Shown piece by piece: positions 1 through 11,529 of a stretch of 64,000 nucleotides of DNA. Source of the DNA: Theobroma cacao. Taxonomy: Eukaryota; Streptophyta; Magnoliopsida; Malvales; Malvaceae. Every line of letters begins with the position of its first letter. Within the stretch, counting starts at the first letter, position 1. The position numbers and the translations under genes were made by a program. The stretch spans positions 7,172,554 to 7,236,553 of the forward strand of contig NC_030853.1 of the NCBI RefSeq assembly GCF_000208745.1. The letters are read 5' to 3'. The notes beneath the pieces are model-generated. The model was not told the DNA's origin, did no database searches, and worked only from the letters and a program-made list of their open reading frames with translations.

Positions 1-2040
1 TGTGATTTTCACTACCCATGCATTTTTTTCTCATTTCCATGCAAAATTAGAAAGTGGGTATGGACACCCATGCTGGCCAAACCTCCATGGATGAGTTTTG
101 AGCTTGATTTTTGGTTGATTTTAATTGAATTAAGTGATTTTAGTTAAGTTATATTGAAATATAGCAAAAATAAGCTAGAAATATAATTTTCTCCCATTGA
201 AACCCATTATGCTGAATTTTCTAGGGGAATATTGGCTGCTGATCTTGATGGTTATTTGAGGAATTATGATGAATAATGATGAATTATGAGCCTAGAAAAA
301 TAATGGAAATTTTCGGAGCAAAAATACAAATTTTTACCCACTAGGGATTTTTTCGTAATTTGTTATCGGGACTGATAATTTGCACCACACTGAGGGACAT
401 TAAGTCAATTTGGGTGCAATTGAGGTATAGAAACTGAAAAAAATTAATTTGGAGTTAAACGGACGTGTATATCGATTTATCGGGTAAAAGATCGAAATAG
501 GCTAACACCGCGTTAAGGCAAAATTTAGACATTTTGCACTTCATATCATGCATTAGTAGTATAAATTAGTTTATTTTGGTTTAGTACCAAAGTAGTAAAC
601 CTCTTAATTGTACAATTTGTCAAGGTGGCGAATCCTTTGGCAAAGGCAAAGAAATCGCACCCGAAGAGTAATAGTTGGAGTACCCGAATTTAGTTTTCGA
701 AAACTGTGAGTAAACCTATTATTATTGTAAATTATCTGAAGTTTATTTTTAAATGCTCCTTATGTATTTTATGAAACGAAAATGAGATTAAAATGGGACT
801 TTTGATGTTTTAGAAATAAATGTGACAAATAAATATATTGTGTTGATTATCTGAAATAAGAAACTTTTAATTATAAAATTGAGTAAATGGGAGGCTGCCA
901 ATTGTCTTGAAAAAATATATTTTCCTATGAATGGCTTATGATATATGAGTATGTGTGGCTATATTTTATAATTGCATTGGGAATTTATGTAAGTTGTCTT
1001 TTACTATGCAGGCTAGGTATATAAATAAAAGCCACGTTATATTGTCGAAATTTTATTAAAATTGGTGGGTTTAGTCACTGCAGTGGCGAGTTTCCGTGAA
1101 CTGCCTATTAGAGGGGCACGGTAAACCTGGTTATATAGTTACTCTGGTTGTAGAGGCGAGGAAGGTAACTCTCGGGGTAGTGTTAGAGCTCACTTCACGT
1201 AGAACCCCCACGTGAATGTGTAACTCGGCCAACGCCAAGGAACGACTTGTTTTGAAAACTAACATGTGTTTAACATGTAAATATCTTAACAACCTTGGCG
1301 GACTCAGTTAGATGCCTCGGCCAAGGTATCCCCGAGGACTAGTTTTTCAATTGAGCCCTGTTTCTAATAAAAGTCATAAGCCTTAACAACTGCTTTGGTA
1401 AATTACAAATATTTTATAGTTTAAGAAATAAATTGAAAACCTTATGAAATGGTTTGTGATTTGTTGTTCAAACTAGCCTCCATTTTACTCGCCTTTAGAT
1501 ATTTATAATAATGTCTGTTTACTCATTGGGATTGCAAAATCTCACCCACCTTCTTTCTAAATATTTCAGGCCTGTGGTAGCTTGTAGATACTCGATTTTG
1601 TCGAAGATTCCAGTTGACCCCTCTATCTCACAGACAGTAGGTTACTATCACCAACACTTGGTGTATTTATGGACCACTTGTCATTGTAATTATTATTGTA
1701 CATTATAACTTTGTAAATTATTGTATGTATGAATTTATTTTACTTACACGTGTTTCTATAAATATTGTTTTATATAAAAATGCTATATTTTAATCAATAT
1801 TTTTAATAGTAATATTTGTCTATAAATCCTTTTAAAAAAAAATTTTGTCTTTTGATTTAGTTGAGCCGGAAACGACTGGTAATTGTTTAAAACGGAATAT
1901 TTAACAACGATTGCTCACAGGAAAGGGAAGAAACTAATACGTAAGCCTTGCAGGGTTTCGATTGGTATTCCAGGTAATGAGTGTAAATCCGGATGTCGCG
2001 ACGGTTGTCATGGGCCCGAGGGAGGTTCCGGGTCGTGACA
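1..2040 (+). mobile_element. LTR family H, 3' part (left end outside window)
   Basis: Long terminal repeat of a Ty3/gypsy-like element, plus orientation, ending in tttccgggtcgtgaca-type sequence (ends ggttccgggtcgtgaca at 2040). Identity comes from a second copy in reverse orientation at 62577-64000: both carry, in the same order, a block around 1225-1330 (aacgccaaggaacgac, then cttggcggactcagtt, then a ggtatcc..gaggacta block) and a final block with ggtttcgattgg and the gtgaca end. It stops abruptly at a TA microsatellite that belongs to the next LTR, so it probably inserted there. The start is not visible, so length is at least 2040 bp. The small ORFs inside have no recognisable product. 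Confidence 0.75.
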
Positions 2041-2061
2041 GTATATATATATATATATATA
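2041..2061. repeat. (TA)n microsatellite inside LTR b
   Basis: Uninterrupted TA dinucleotides directly at the junction with LTR H. The same position in sister LTRs (24180-24200, 44519-44532, 12542-12555) also holds a TA run, so it belongs to LTR b rather than H. Confidence 0.85.
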
Positions 2062-2095
2062 CCCATCATCATCATGCACACCATCCCATCATCAC

Positions 2096-2220
2096 CAGCT
2101 CATGCGCACTCCCTACTTGCACATGGCTGGGTCATCACCGGTTTATGTGAACTCCCTACTCGCACATAATCGAGTCATCATTGGCTTATGGGCACTCCTT
2201 ATTCGCACGTAGTCGAGTCC
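2096..2220 (-). repeat. LTR minisatellite, about three units
   Basis: Imperfect tandem repeats of roughly 45-50 bp with the theme 'ctcatgcgcactccctact..gcacat' followed by 'gggtcatca'. The same minisatellite, with different copy number, sits at the same place in LTRs f, f2, A', G1 and c. Confidence 0.75.
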
Positions 2221-3457
2221 ATATAATTACACAACAATATATTCGTATGTATATACATATATCAACATAATGTAGCAGTATAGGAAATCCATAATAGCCA
2301 TATATCACAACATAACCCATTTCTCAAAAGCTTGTTCCCAAGGCACTCATTTTTAAGAAAAGTTGTATTACATCATTCAAACGCTTTGTACAAACAATCA
2401 CATTCCCAAAACGAATTTGAAACGCAGTTCACGCACCGGTATTCCTGAACCTCTAATCGACTATAACCTCCACTAATGGTTCAAATGGGCAAGTGAGGCC
2501 TTGTTGGCACCTATACACACACAACATCACAACCAATCCAATTTACATTAACATCACTCCAAAAGCTAGTTTCTAATTCAAATTCTTCTAGTCATTCCTA
2601 ATTGGCTTCCAACTATATTAAATGGATATTCCTTGCACTACTCCAATCACACTAAAAATGAGTAAACAACTCAACAATAAAACAAGTCATAATCCCAAAT
2701 TACTAGCCATTATCAACAACTTAAAACCAAGTCTAGTTCATCACTCACCTTAGGGTTTCTTTGTAGTTGAATTCTCTTCCAATAGCTTCCAAACAAATAT
2801 GAAAAATCTCTCTTTCTCTCTCTAAAACCTCCAACTAGTGAGAAAAAGTGTTGAACAAGCACTTTTTGAGGGTTTTAAAGTGAGAGAGTGAAAGAACACA
2901 AGGGTTCTAGTCAAAAGGGCACAAAGGTATGAAAATTAGAGCTAGAGAGAGAAAGTTGTGAAAGTTTCATATCAAGCTTCCATGGAGGATGGAAGCAACG
3001 TAAGATGGAAGAAGAAGGAGAAGAAGGTGCTGGAGAATGAAGAAGCTGCTAGAAGAAAAATATTTATAGCTCAAGCTTATCCATTCCACTTGAAATTACG
3101 AAAATGCCCTTAGGACATTAACTTGTTCTCCTTAAATCCTTGGTGCAATCTTTTTACTCTTTTGATACTAAAACAAGTCCATAACGGTCTAGACATGCTC
3201 GGGTTTACGAAACTTAAAAATTTTGACCCGAGGTGAAAAATGACAATTTTTCCCTTGTGGTGAAAATTATTGAAACTTCTAGTTTTCTTCGTGTTTTCAT
3301 CATTACACATTATTTATTCGGTCTTATGCCTATTTAGACCTTAAAATATCATAAAACCTTCTTTTGGGAGCTTTTTAGAGGAAATGACGAAACTACCCCT
3401 AGCCCGAGTTATTAGGCCTATGCCTCGTTATGAGCCTATAGGGGTTAAGGTATCACA

Positions 3458-5630
3458 AGCAGAGTGACTCTGGTCACGGGTTCTAACATTTAATGTCATG
3501 GTAAACCTACCGAGTAATGGATAGGGAGGAGAACCTTGTCCTAGGATCCAATCACCTTTAACTTAGGAAACCTAAAACATGAATTTTAAAAATGTAAGTA
3601 CAAACTCAATGAGTGAACATAGGACGAGAACAAGTGATGACAAGGAATGGTTTAGAAAACATAATGCACTTATTTGAAAACAATGCCATTTAGTTCAAGT
3701 TCTTATTAAAATCCCTCCATTAAACCCTTGGTTGTAAAATCATTTAATGATGAAGGAACCGTATTCAGCATGAAATTGGAAAGAAGGGAAATTTTCAGCA
3801 ATTATCCAAGCAAGGCAGTATAAACAGAATATTTCTCGTTGCGATAAAATCAATTTGCAAATAAATGGCAAATTTTCAAGATTCATCATGTGCATCTCAC
3901 CCAGCTGATGTGCATCCCACCACATCGTGCACATAGCCGGACATCCCATCTGACCCAGCTCATGTGCATCCCACCACATCGTGCACATAACCGGATAGTA
4001 TCACCATCATCTCCCTCACCGTCGTCATCACCAGCAAGTGGACACTCACCCCGCACATGCATGGTTGCATTTGTCACACAATGGTACCATTTATGACATA
4101 GTATATATATATCAACATTATACAAAAACATAAGGATTCATCCTTTTACACATTTCACATTTCACAACATCAAACATTTTATCAAGGGCTTGCTCCTAGG
4201 CAATTTTAAAGCAAAAATCGATTAAATTCCCAAATGATTCATTGAAACACGTAAACATTTCCCCAAAACATTTTGAAATGCAAGTTCACTCACCTAACAA
4301 AACTAGCACCAACAAGGTCCTAATCCAGGTAGTCTCGAAATAACATCAAAACCTAGGTTTATCAATAAACCATAACAACCTCAATGAAGTCATAAATTAA
4401 ATCTAATAATTCTAATGAATTTACATTAGGCAATCTACCCTCTAACCTAACATTTAACCTAAGTTTTTAGTCTAATTCACAAACCCATTTGGCCAACTAC
4501 TCTAATTTAAAATTTTGTTACTTGGATGAGCTTGGAGGCATGAAAATCAACAAAAAAACCTAATCTTTCTAAGAAAAATAATTTGAAGAAATTAGGGAAT
4601 AAATCTGAAAATATAACCATAAATTCAAAAATTCCAAAAGTTGGAAATATATACTTTTCAACCTTGAAAATGAAGATTTGAAACCAAAAATCAAAGTGTT
4701 GTTGAAAGTGAAGCAGAAATAGAAAATAAAGGAAAGAAAGAGAGATTTTTCTTTCTCTCTCCTTGGGTTTGGAAGTGCTGAAAATTGGGTTTAAAAGTTG
4801 TAACTTTGGTGCATAAGGAGTTGGGAGAAGAAAGAAGCAAGAAGAGAAAGGAAATGAAAAGAAAACAAGGAAAGAAAATGGAAGAAAATTAACTTTCCAT
4901 GGGAGAATGAGAGAATGGCGTTGGAAGCTTCAAGAATGAAGAAGAAACATCTTTCTGGAGGAGATAAGGACGGTTTTGGGCTGATAAGGATGAGAGTCAA
5001 AGCTTCCTCTGGAAGCTTTGACCAAACTGTGTAAAATTACCGTTTTACCCTCCAAGTTTCTTCCCTTTTTCATTTAGTCCTCCCAACACTCATTTAACTC
5101 AAATTTCCTTCTATTATCTTCTTCTACATATGTACAAATAAAGTATAAAGTTTGTACTCCAACGCGGTGTCCTCATAATATTTAAAATATTTATTTACTC
5201 GTGCTATCTTTACTTAATAAAGACACACGGCCCCATTAATGCCATTTTTCTCCAAAATTTTCTTATTCCTCTTCTCCCCCATTTAGATTGACCATATACT
5301 CCTCCTTCATGGAAAATTTTAACACTGAATAAAATATTAATATTTTAATATTATTTTATTAATAAAATATTATTTTATTCCAAAAATTTCCTCTTGTCTC
5401 CTTGGTACCCAAAATACCTTATTATGCCTCAATTCACTTCCAAATCACTTTGTATCTCACAAATTCTTCCTCGATAAAAATATTATTATTTTATTATTAT
5501 TTTCTCGCGTGCGAAATATTTTATCCCAAACTTTTTCTTTCATCTTTCATCACTTCTAAACATTATAATTAACCTCAATTGGCGTCTGATAAGCTTTATT
5601 AGTCACCATAACAGAGTACGGGGCATTACA
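3458..5630 (-). mobile_element. LTR c (TGTAATGCCCC start), interrupted at its 3' side by LTR b
   Basis: Minus-strand LTR starting TGTAATGCCCCGTACTCTG at 5630; the start matches solo LTR C at 13782 (TGTAACGCCCTGTGCTTTG) followed in both by a 'cagat/gacgccaattgagg' block and a gene-poor stretch with TTTTATTAATAAAATA (5340-5375 versus 14034-14065). The purine-rich minus-strand leader region (4690-4990) and the minisatellite at 3901-4010 lie inside. It inserted into the tail of plus-strand LTR d and was itself hit by LTR b at 3457/3458. No coding potential recognised. Confidence 0.7.
3901..4010 (-). repeat. Two tandem 54-bp units in LTR c
   Basis: The block ccagctgatgtgcatcccac...gtgcacatagccgg at 3901 recurs nearly unchanged at 3955, a period of 54 bp. 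It is the LTR c version of the family minisatellite. Confidence 0.85.
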
Positions 5631-5945
5631 AGTATTTCGGCATTGAATAGCTGAACTTTCGCCATGTCTCCCCGTTGGAAGTCGAGTATCTTTTTTTGTT
5701 GTGTATAGACAAACCCGATGTAAATTATTAAGATATATGTTTTAGACAATGTATATATATTTGATTAGAAATGTCACTACGAGATGGCAATGGTTAGCAT
5801 TATTTTGAATTGAAATTATGAAATGTGACTTTAATAACTTATGATAGAATGATGGACAGGTTATATAAATAAGCTTGCTTGGGCTTAGTAGGCTACATTC
5901 ATTGGGCCCATGTGCTGATCATGGCCCAAAATTTGGGTCGTGACA
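5631..5945 (+). mobile_element. LTR d, 3' tail of a family A LTR
   Basis: Starts inside a block (cggcattgaatagctg, then gttggaagtcgagtatc) that matches the G1 5' LTR at about 45010-45070 and runs to the conserved end tttgggtcgtgaca at 5945. LTR c inserted into it at 5630/5631; the upstream part of d lies beyond the other insertions, outside the window. Confidence 0.8.
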
Positions 5946-7274
5946 AAGAACCCATGTGATCTTGTCATAAGTAAAGACGACATTAAGGTTTCTTTTTCAT
6001 TCAATGTGGTTATCACCATTCAAAGTGCATTCATTCAACAAAATTGAAAGTGGATTCATATTTGTGATGTAGATATGTTTCTAAAAGTACATTTGAAATT
6101 ATGTAAGTATATTAGTTATTCATGGACTTTGAACATTTCATGATCCATGTAAGCATGATGACAATTTATAAAACTTTAAATTATTATTAGTTCGATAATC
6201 ATTTACCTTTTTGTAATAAATTAACCAACTATGGGCCGTGAGAATTTTCTACCCAGCAAACTAGAACCCTCCCATTTAACTATGTTACCCAGTATCTTCA
6301 TACTTAACATGGTTAAGGAGCGCTTTCATTTGCTCAATGAAGTTTACTAATAGAGCTACTGTAGGTAGGTTAATAGTACATTCATGTTGAGTATAACAAC
6401 CATTGTTTCATTCTTTTAAGGTCTTTACCTAGTGAGCCTCCATGGGAGGTTTCACTTCATAATCCACCTAAAATGACTTATCTTTTCAAAGACCCAGTCT
6501 ATCATGATCTAGATTCATGATTGCATGTAGAGAGTGACATGTTTCGCATGCCAATGGGCCAACAATGGAGACTGTGGACTCTAGAATTACTATCATCTGT
6601 CCCACTCAATATTTTTATACTTAGGGTTTTTATTAACTTTTAGTCGAATTTTCTGGATGCATATTTAGAATATCCTAAGTCAAATAATAGGCTTTATTAT
6701 GGTTCCAACTAAACGCTTTTAGTATATAACTAAGTCCATATTCCCATCTTGTCTAGATGTGATTTATGTTCCTATATTCATTACGTATCACATAATATAA
6801 AACTCTTTTTAAACTAAAATACATAATGTATGCATGGCTTTCCATAAAAAAGGTTGGCACCTTAATTCTAGATGACATGTTTTCATGCATACAAATAATA
6901 TCTTATATCATTCATATATATACATATAAATATATAAAATAATAAGCCACATTAATGTCCATCCTAGAAAAAAATAAAATAAAATAAATTACAACTTGTA
7001 ATTCACTTCAATCTTGCTTGTTTCCACTACTTGCTTGGATTATATCCATTTGGTACTCTTTTGATTAATGGCTAAAAAAGTTTTTTTTCTTTAGTTGTTA
7101 CTCCAACTTGAAAAAAATTTAAATTTTGTGTAAATTAATCTCATTTATTAACACCAAAATAAAAATTATTTTTCAATCCAAGATTAAAAACTTAAGCTTC
7201 TAAAATTAATATTTTTGAAAGAAATAAAATATTAATTCTCTAAAAATATATATTTAAATAATAAATAAAAAAAT

Positions 7275-7430
7275 TGGGATAGCCTTTGTGTGCTGCCCAA
7301 CAACACATAACAGTGTGCTATGTACTGCTTAGTAGTGCGCAAGCGCTGTGTGTTACCAAACAACACACAAGCACTATGTGCTATCCAATAGCACACAACA
7401 GCGTGATTACTGACCAATAGCACACCTAAC
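7275..7430. repeat. Imperfect GCACAC/GTGTGC repeats
   Basis: About eight short, alternating-orientation copies of tgtgctg / cagcacac-like words separated by ccaacaa or ccaatag. Neighbouring copies are mutually inverted, so small hairpins can form. Not CRISPR-like: unit length and spacing vary. Confidence 0.65.
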
Positions 7431-7946
7431 CTTCCTTTTTTTTATTTAACCATAAAAATTTTTAATGGTAGAAAAATATTTTTTCATAAAACCAAAATTT
7501 TAATGTAAAAAAAACTCTTTTCCTTAAAAAAAATTTTTTGATGCAAGAAAAACTCATTTTTCTTAAAAAAATATTAATAGTCATGAAAGAAAGGTACCAA
7601 ATATTACCATATTACCTTTTTCCTTTTGGCTTTCATCTTCTTTCTCCATGGATGCATCAAATACATTAAGAAATTTTAAAATTACATGGCTTTTCCTAGT
7701 TACATAAATCTAAGGAAAAAATAAAAAAATCAAGAAGGAAACATGGCAATGATAGGTCACTTTTTTTTTTTACATAGCCAAAGGAACAAGGTTACAAGAA
7801 ATTTTCTAGGACAATTAATGTGACAAAAACCTTGGATCATGCATCATTACATACAACGATTCATTGATCACATTAAGATAGTTCAATACATGCAAAGGTA
7901 CCAACCATGCATAATACATATAAGAAACAAAACTTTTAATAAACAT

Positions 7947-7959
7947 GGCTTTAATACCA
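7947..7959 (-). promoter_or_regulatory. Primer-binding site of element E (initiator tRNA-Met type)
   Basis: Minus strand reads TGGTATTAAAGCC two bases after the LTR e end. Plant LTR elements primed by initiator tRNA-Met carry TGGTATCAGAGC; two changes are visible. It decides that E runs on the minus strand and that LTR e is its 5' LTR. Confidence 0.7.
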
Positions 7960-7961
7960 AT

Positions 7962-10142
7962 TGAAGGAGTAAGATCTTAGTGCATTGATGTGTTTGTGTA
8001 AAGCATGGATTTCAAAAAATTTCTTTTATAAAGGAAGCAAGAAATCCAATTGCACAAGCGAAAAAACACATCATTCAGATTGCAAGTGACACAATCACAT
8101 CCTAAAAAACAAGAATCTATTAAAGTAAGCTAAATGTACCTTTTATTTCAAGATTCTTATTTTCGGATACTTAGTGAATTGTAGTAAATTCATCACCACA
8201 CTAATTATTGATTTATCAACCAAACAAACTTACCATTTATTCTTCAAGAATGCTTTCAACTTGAAATTTGAGTGGACCAAGTGTGGAATGTTAGACTACA
8301 AGATGGCAACCGATTTTGTCTCCCTTTTCTTCTTAAAAATTAATAGCTAGTTTTTCTTTCAAGAAATCAGATAAGAATAAGAGAAAAGAAGAGAGGTGCG
8401 ATAAAGTTAAGAGGAGGAGGAGAGAAGCGGCCACAGAGACTTTTTCAAGAGAGATACGTTCTTTTCTTTTCTTTCAATCTCTTCTCCTTTTATTAAAACT
8501 TTTTCCTCAAAGGTTTAATTAAAATCAAATACTTTTAAAATAATCTTGACCATCCATTTAGAGTTATGGATGCATCAAACATGACTCTTATTTTATTATT
8601 ATCTGTCTTTACTTTAAAAAAATTAATAATAAATAAAATAGTCCTAGTCAAACATGGAGTCTTCTTTTATCAACATAAATGTCTAGATTCATTTTGTAGG
8701 AATCCTCTTAGCATTATCTTACTTTAAGACAACTCTTATCTTTAATTAAGACAAAATATGTTATCTTGTTTAATATTGATACAAACATGTTTTCTTGTCT
8801 AGATTAAGACAAAACATATTTTTCTTGTCTAAATTAAGATAAATATGTTTTCTTCTCTAAATGAAGACAAAACATGTATTCTTGTCTAAATTTAGACAAA
8901 ACATGTTTTATTATCTAAATTAAGACAAACAAGTCTACTTGTCTTAGTTAAGCCAAAACATGTTTTCTAGTCTAAATTTAGACAAAACATGTGTTCTTGT
9001 CCAAATTAAGACACACATGCAAACCTGCCATTTTTGTACATAAATTTAATTAATCAAATAAAACATGTATTCCAACTTAAACAAGTTGAATTCTATGAGG
9101 CTAAGTACAGAGTCTATTTAGACATTGATATTCCAAGCTCCAACAAACTTAGAATTATTCTTAATTTCATTAAGATAATTCAAGCTTATTAACCATGAAA
9201 TCACTCCACCATAGATTCATGGTTGCCATCTTGGATAAACTATAATTACAAGAAATGATTCAATACTTGATATTCATTATTAGTTGTCCAATTGCAAATC
9301 TTATATTGTGAACCCTCATAACCATCCAATGACAAAAAATGAAATTACCGTTTTACCTTTTATGCTAATTTTGTCCCCTAGTCTCTAATTTCATTGAATT
9401 AGTGGTATAATACTCTAGATCTAATCTTTTTAGTATTAAGATGTGATGAGTGGCTAATTCATCAATCCAGTAGTGCCAAATTTACGACCAATATTCTTGA
9501 AATCACTAAAAGTGGTGTTAATTCTATGAACTCCACTATTTGAATAAATGTTCTTGGATGTTCACCAGTATTATAATCCCGATATATGGAGTCTAGATCA
9601 ACACTTTATGATGATCATGCCCATAGTATATCAAAGATTATAAGGAGATAAAACACAAGTCCATTATCCATCAAGATTTCAATTCTACTATAAGAAAATG
9701 CATAAGTGTGAGATCAACATTTAAGTAACGATTAAATTTAAATTTGATTCTCACGTGATTCTGGTTCATGTTATAGTGTCATTACTTGAAGTCAGCCATT
9801 CTGATGATTTGAGACTCATCATTCCCTCGAAGTTAATCACATTTGTTTCATTGGAAGTAATCTGAACACTACAACCTTAACATAATAAAGTGACTATTAT
9901 ATGGTTGTGAACAATTTTTAGATTTAATTAAAATACATGTCTCCTATGTATGACTTTTCATACAAATTTATTTTAATATCTCAATAGAATCATGGTACCT
10001 TAATAACTAGATAATGAATGCTTATTTACAACAAACTTTCTGTCTTCTTATCAAAATATACTTTTATTATAAATAAATTAAATACAATTAAACATGAGAA
10101 TACACTTGCTTTTCAAGGCACCATATTCTCAAATTCCTAACA
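7962..10142 (-). mobile_element. LTR e, 5' LTR of element E
   Basis: Minus strand begins TGTTAGGAATTTGAGAATAT at 10142 and ends ..GATCTTACTCCTTCA at 7962, directly followed by the primer-binding site. TG..CA ends and length (2181 bp) suit an LTR. It contains a tandem array of palindromic words at 8700-9015. It separates G2 3' LTR sequence (from 10143) from the E interior, so E inserted into G2. Lineage not assigned; the TGTTAGGA start is more copia-like than gypsy-like, but no pol is present to decide. Confidence 0.7.
8700..9015. repeat. Tandem array of palindromic TTGTCTAAATTTAGACAA units
   Basis: About eight imperfect units of 36-40 bp. The best units contain the perfect 18-bp palindrome TTGTCTAAATTTAGACAA followed by the shorter palindrome AAACATGTTT (for example near 8881-8910 and 8970-8995). 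Most other units read cttgtctaaattaagacaaa. Confidence 0.85.
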
Positions 10143-10447
10143 TTTGGGCACCTTAGGGTTGACTATAGACGGTTTGGGGTCAACCTTAGACTAGAATGCT
10201 TTCACTTCCCTTGTTTGTACTTCACAGAGTTGACCCTCTATGCATTAGGTCAACTTTTAGGTCCAGACTTGTAAAAATTATCTTTTTTAAGCATAAGTCC
10301 ATCCCAATTTGTTTCCAGAACCTCCATGATCTTTAATTATAAATTCTCAAGGATAACATTAAGGTTCTTTGGCTAGTCTTTGCATTTCTTAAGCTCATTA
10401 AGTTATTTGTCTAATTTATCCAAGTAGCGAAAACTGTAGGTTTCACA
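10143..10447 (-). mobile_element. G2 3' LTR, first 305 bp
   Basis: Minus strand starts TGTGAAACCTACAGTTTTCG at 10447 and is matched block by block by 53427-53125 (gtttggggt..aaccttagactagaatgctttcactt, then the ctcaaggataa..ttaa block), the G2 5' LTR. That pairing identifies both as LTRs of one element. Element E cuts it at 10142. Confidence 0.85.
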
Positions 10448-10509
10448 TTTTTCTCAGTAAGAAAAATTCATCTCTGAATTTAAACCAAAAAGTTACTTAC
10501 CTCATTTTT

Positions 10510-11109
10510 TAAATAGGTGGGGGTACTTTGTGTGCATCTCATCCTCAGCTTTCCAAGTCACCTCCTCCTCAGAGTGGTTGCACTAAAAGACTCTCACCAA
10601 AACTACATCTTTAGAGTGCAGTCATTTTACTTGTCTATCCAAATTCTCCACTAGCACCTCTTCATATGACTAATCATCACCCAAGTGAATTTCCTCATAA
10701 CAAATCACGCGAGATGGGTCAAGGTTTTACTTATGAAGCAAAGACACATGAAACACCATATGAATACTAGAAAGATCTGGAGGTAGTGCCAATCTATAAG
10801 CTACTGCACCAACTCTCTCCAGAATCTCGAAGTTTCCAATATATCTCAAGCTTAACTTGCCCTTTGTACCAAACCTCATGATCCCCTTAGTAGGAAAAAC
10901 CTTAAAGCATACATGGTCAGCCACCTCAAACTCTAAGTCTCAATGTCTATGGTCAACATATGATTTTTGTTGAGTTTAAGCTGTTAACAACCTATCTCGA
11001 ATCAATCGAATCTTATTGATGGCTTCTTGAACTATCTCTAGCTCGAGTAGTTTCCTTTCATGAAACTCAAATGAAGTGATAAGTGATCTATATTTATGCC
11101 CGTAGAATG
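10510..11109 (-). pseudogene. G2 integrase C-terminus and chromodomain (broken)
   Basis: Two minus-strand open stretches, 11109-10976 and 10924-10727, encode the integrase end: a YGHKYRSLITSFEF segment corresponding to the usual YGRKCRSPI-type motif, a kinase-like IRLIRDRLLTA helix, then [18 protein letters not shown] and [17 protein letters not shown], the GPF-like module that precedes the chromodomain. From 10720 to 10510 a chromodomain-like stretch follows (ENLDRQVK, then EEEVTWKAEDEM, KYPHLF) with stops and a frame change. Chromodomain integrases direct insertion into heterochromatin. Cut at 11109 by solo LTR f. Not functional. Confidence 0.85.
11105..11109. repeat. Target-site duplication GAATG of LTR f (left)
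   Basis: Perfect match to GAATG at 13671-13675. Removing the LTR and one copy rejoins the integrase coding sequence (minus ..ACATTC|TACGGG..). Confidence 0.9.
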
Positions 11110-11520
11110 TGTGAAACCCAATACCCTCGTATTGTGAAACCTCGACCTCCATAGACACGTAACTAGAAGTAGACGCGATAACACGGACCAAGGGTAATTT
11201 CATCATTTTTCATGGTGAGCTCCTGAAAGTAGCTTTCTAATGTTATTAAGGTCTAATTAGGCCTATGGAATAGATGAATGATGGTCAAATGAATGAAGAA
11301 GATAGAAATATTGATAATTTCCATAGTAAGGGTAAAATGGTCATTTTGCATCTCGAGTCTAAATTTTTACGTTTTCGTGAACTTGAGTATTTTTAAACTA
11401 TTATGGACTTTGTCTCAGTGTCAAAAGAGTAAAAAGGTTGCACAAAGGATGGGAGGAAGACAAAGCCAGAATGTTAAGGGCATTTTGGTAATTTATATGA
11501 GGAATTGGATAAACTTTAGA

Positions 11521-11529
11521 TATAAATAT
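11521..11529 (+). promoter_or_regulatory. TATA box of LTR f
   Basis: tataaatat preceded by a ggataaactttaga block. The same context (ggataag..ctataaatatc) recurs in f2 (57801), b (3061-3068, minus), A' (25288-25295, minus) and G1 (51082). Conserved position upstream of a pyrimidine-rich leader supports a Pol II promoter. Confidence 0.65.

Larger units (their letters stand above)
2041..3457 (-). mobile_element. LTR fragment b, Tekay-type family A, truncated by LTR H
   Basis: Read on the minus strand it begins TGTGATACCTTAACCCCTAT at 3457, matching the start of the solo LTR at 57410 (TGTGAGACCTCGACCTCTAT) and continuing with the same 'ggggtagtttcgtcatttcc' block. It contains the family's TATA region (plus strand tatttata at 3061-3068 beside an aagcttatcc block) and the family's minisatellite (about 2096-2220). 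The 3' half of the LTR is missing because LTR H adjoins it at the TA repeat. Probably the remainder lies left of the window. Confidence 0.7.
5946..7961 (-). mobile_element. Internal region of LTR element E, non-coding, truncated
   Basis: Lies directly downstream (minus strand) of LTR e and its primer-binding site, where gag would be expected, but contains no ORF with a recognisable domain. AT-rich, with homopolymer runs and a cluster of GTGTGC/GCACAC-rich imperfect repeats (7275-7430). This arrangement fits a large retrotransposon derivative without coding capacity, or a decayed element. It is cut at 5945 by LTR d. I see nothing else in these 2 kb. Confidence 0.5.

Noticed and set aside
3740..4131. 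ORFs with repeated CTMWWDAH-like peptides
   Set aside because: Translations of the two 54-bp repeat units in LTR c.
7275..7430. CRISPR or tandem gene cluster
   Set aside because: Short irregular, partly inverted words; no regular unit.
8700..9015. CRISPR-like array
   Set aside because: Units are imperfect, spacers are not unique, the context is a plant LTR, and no cas gene exists.
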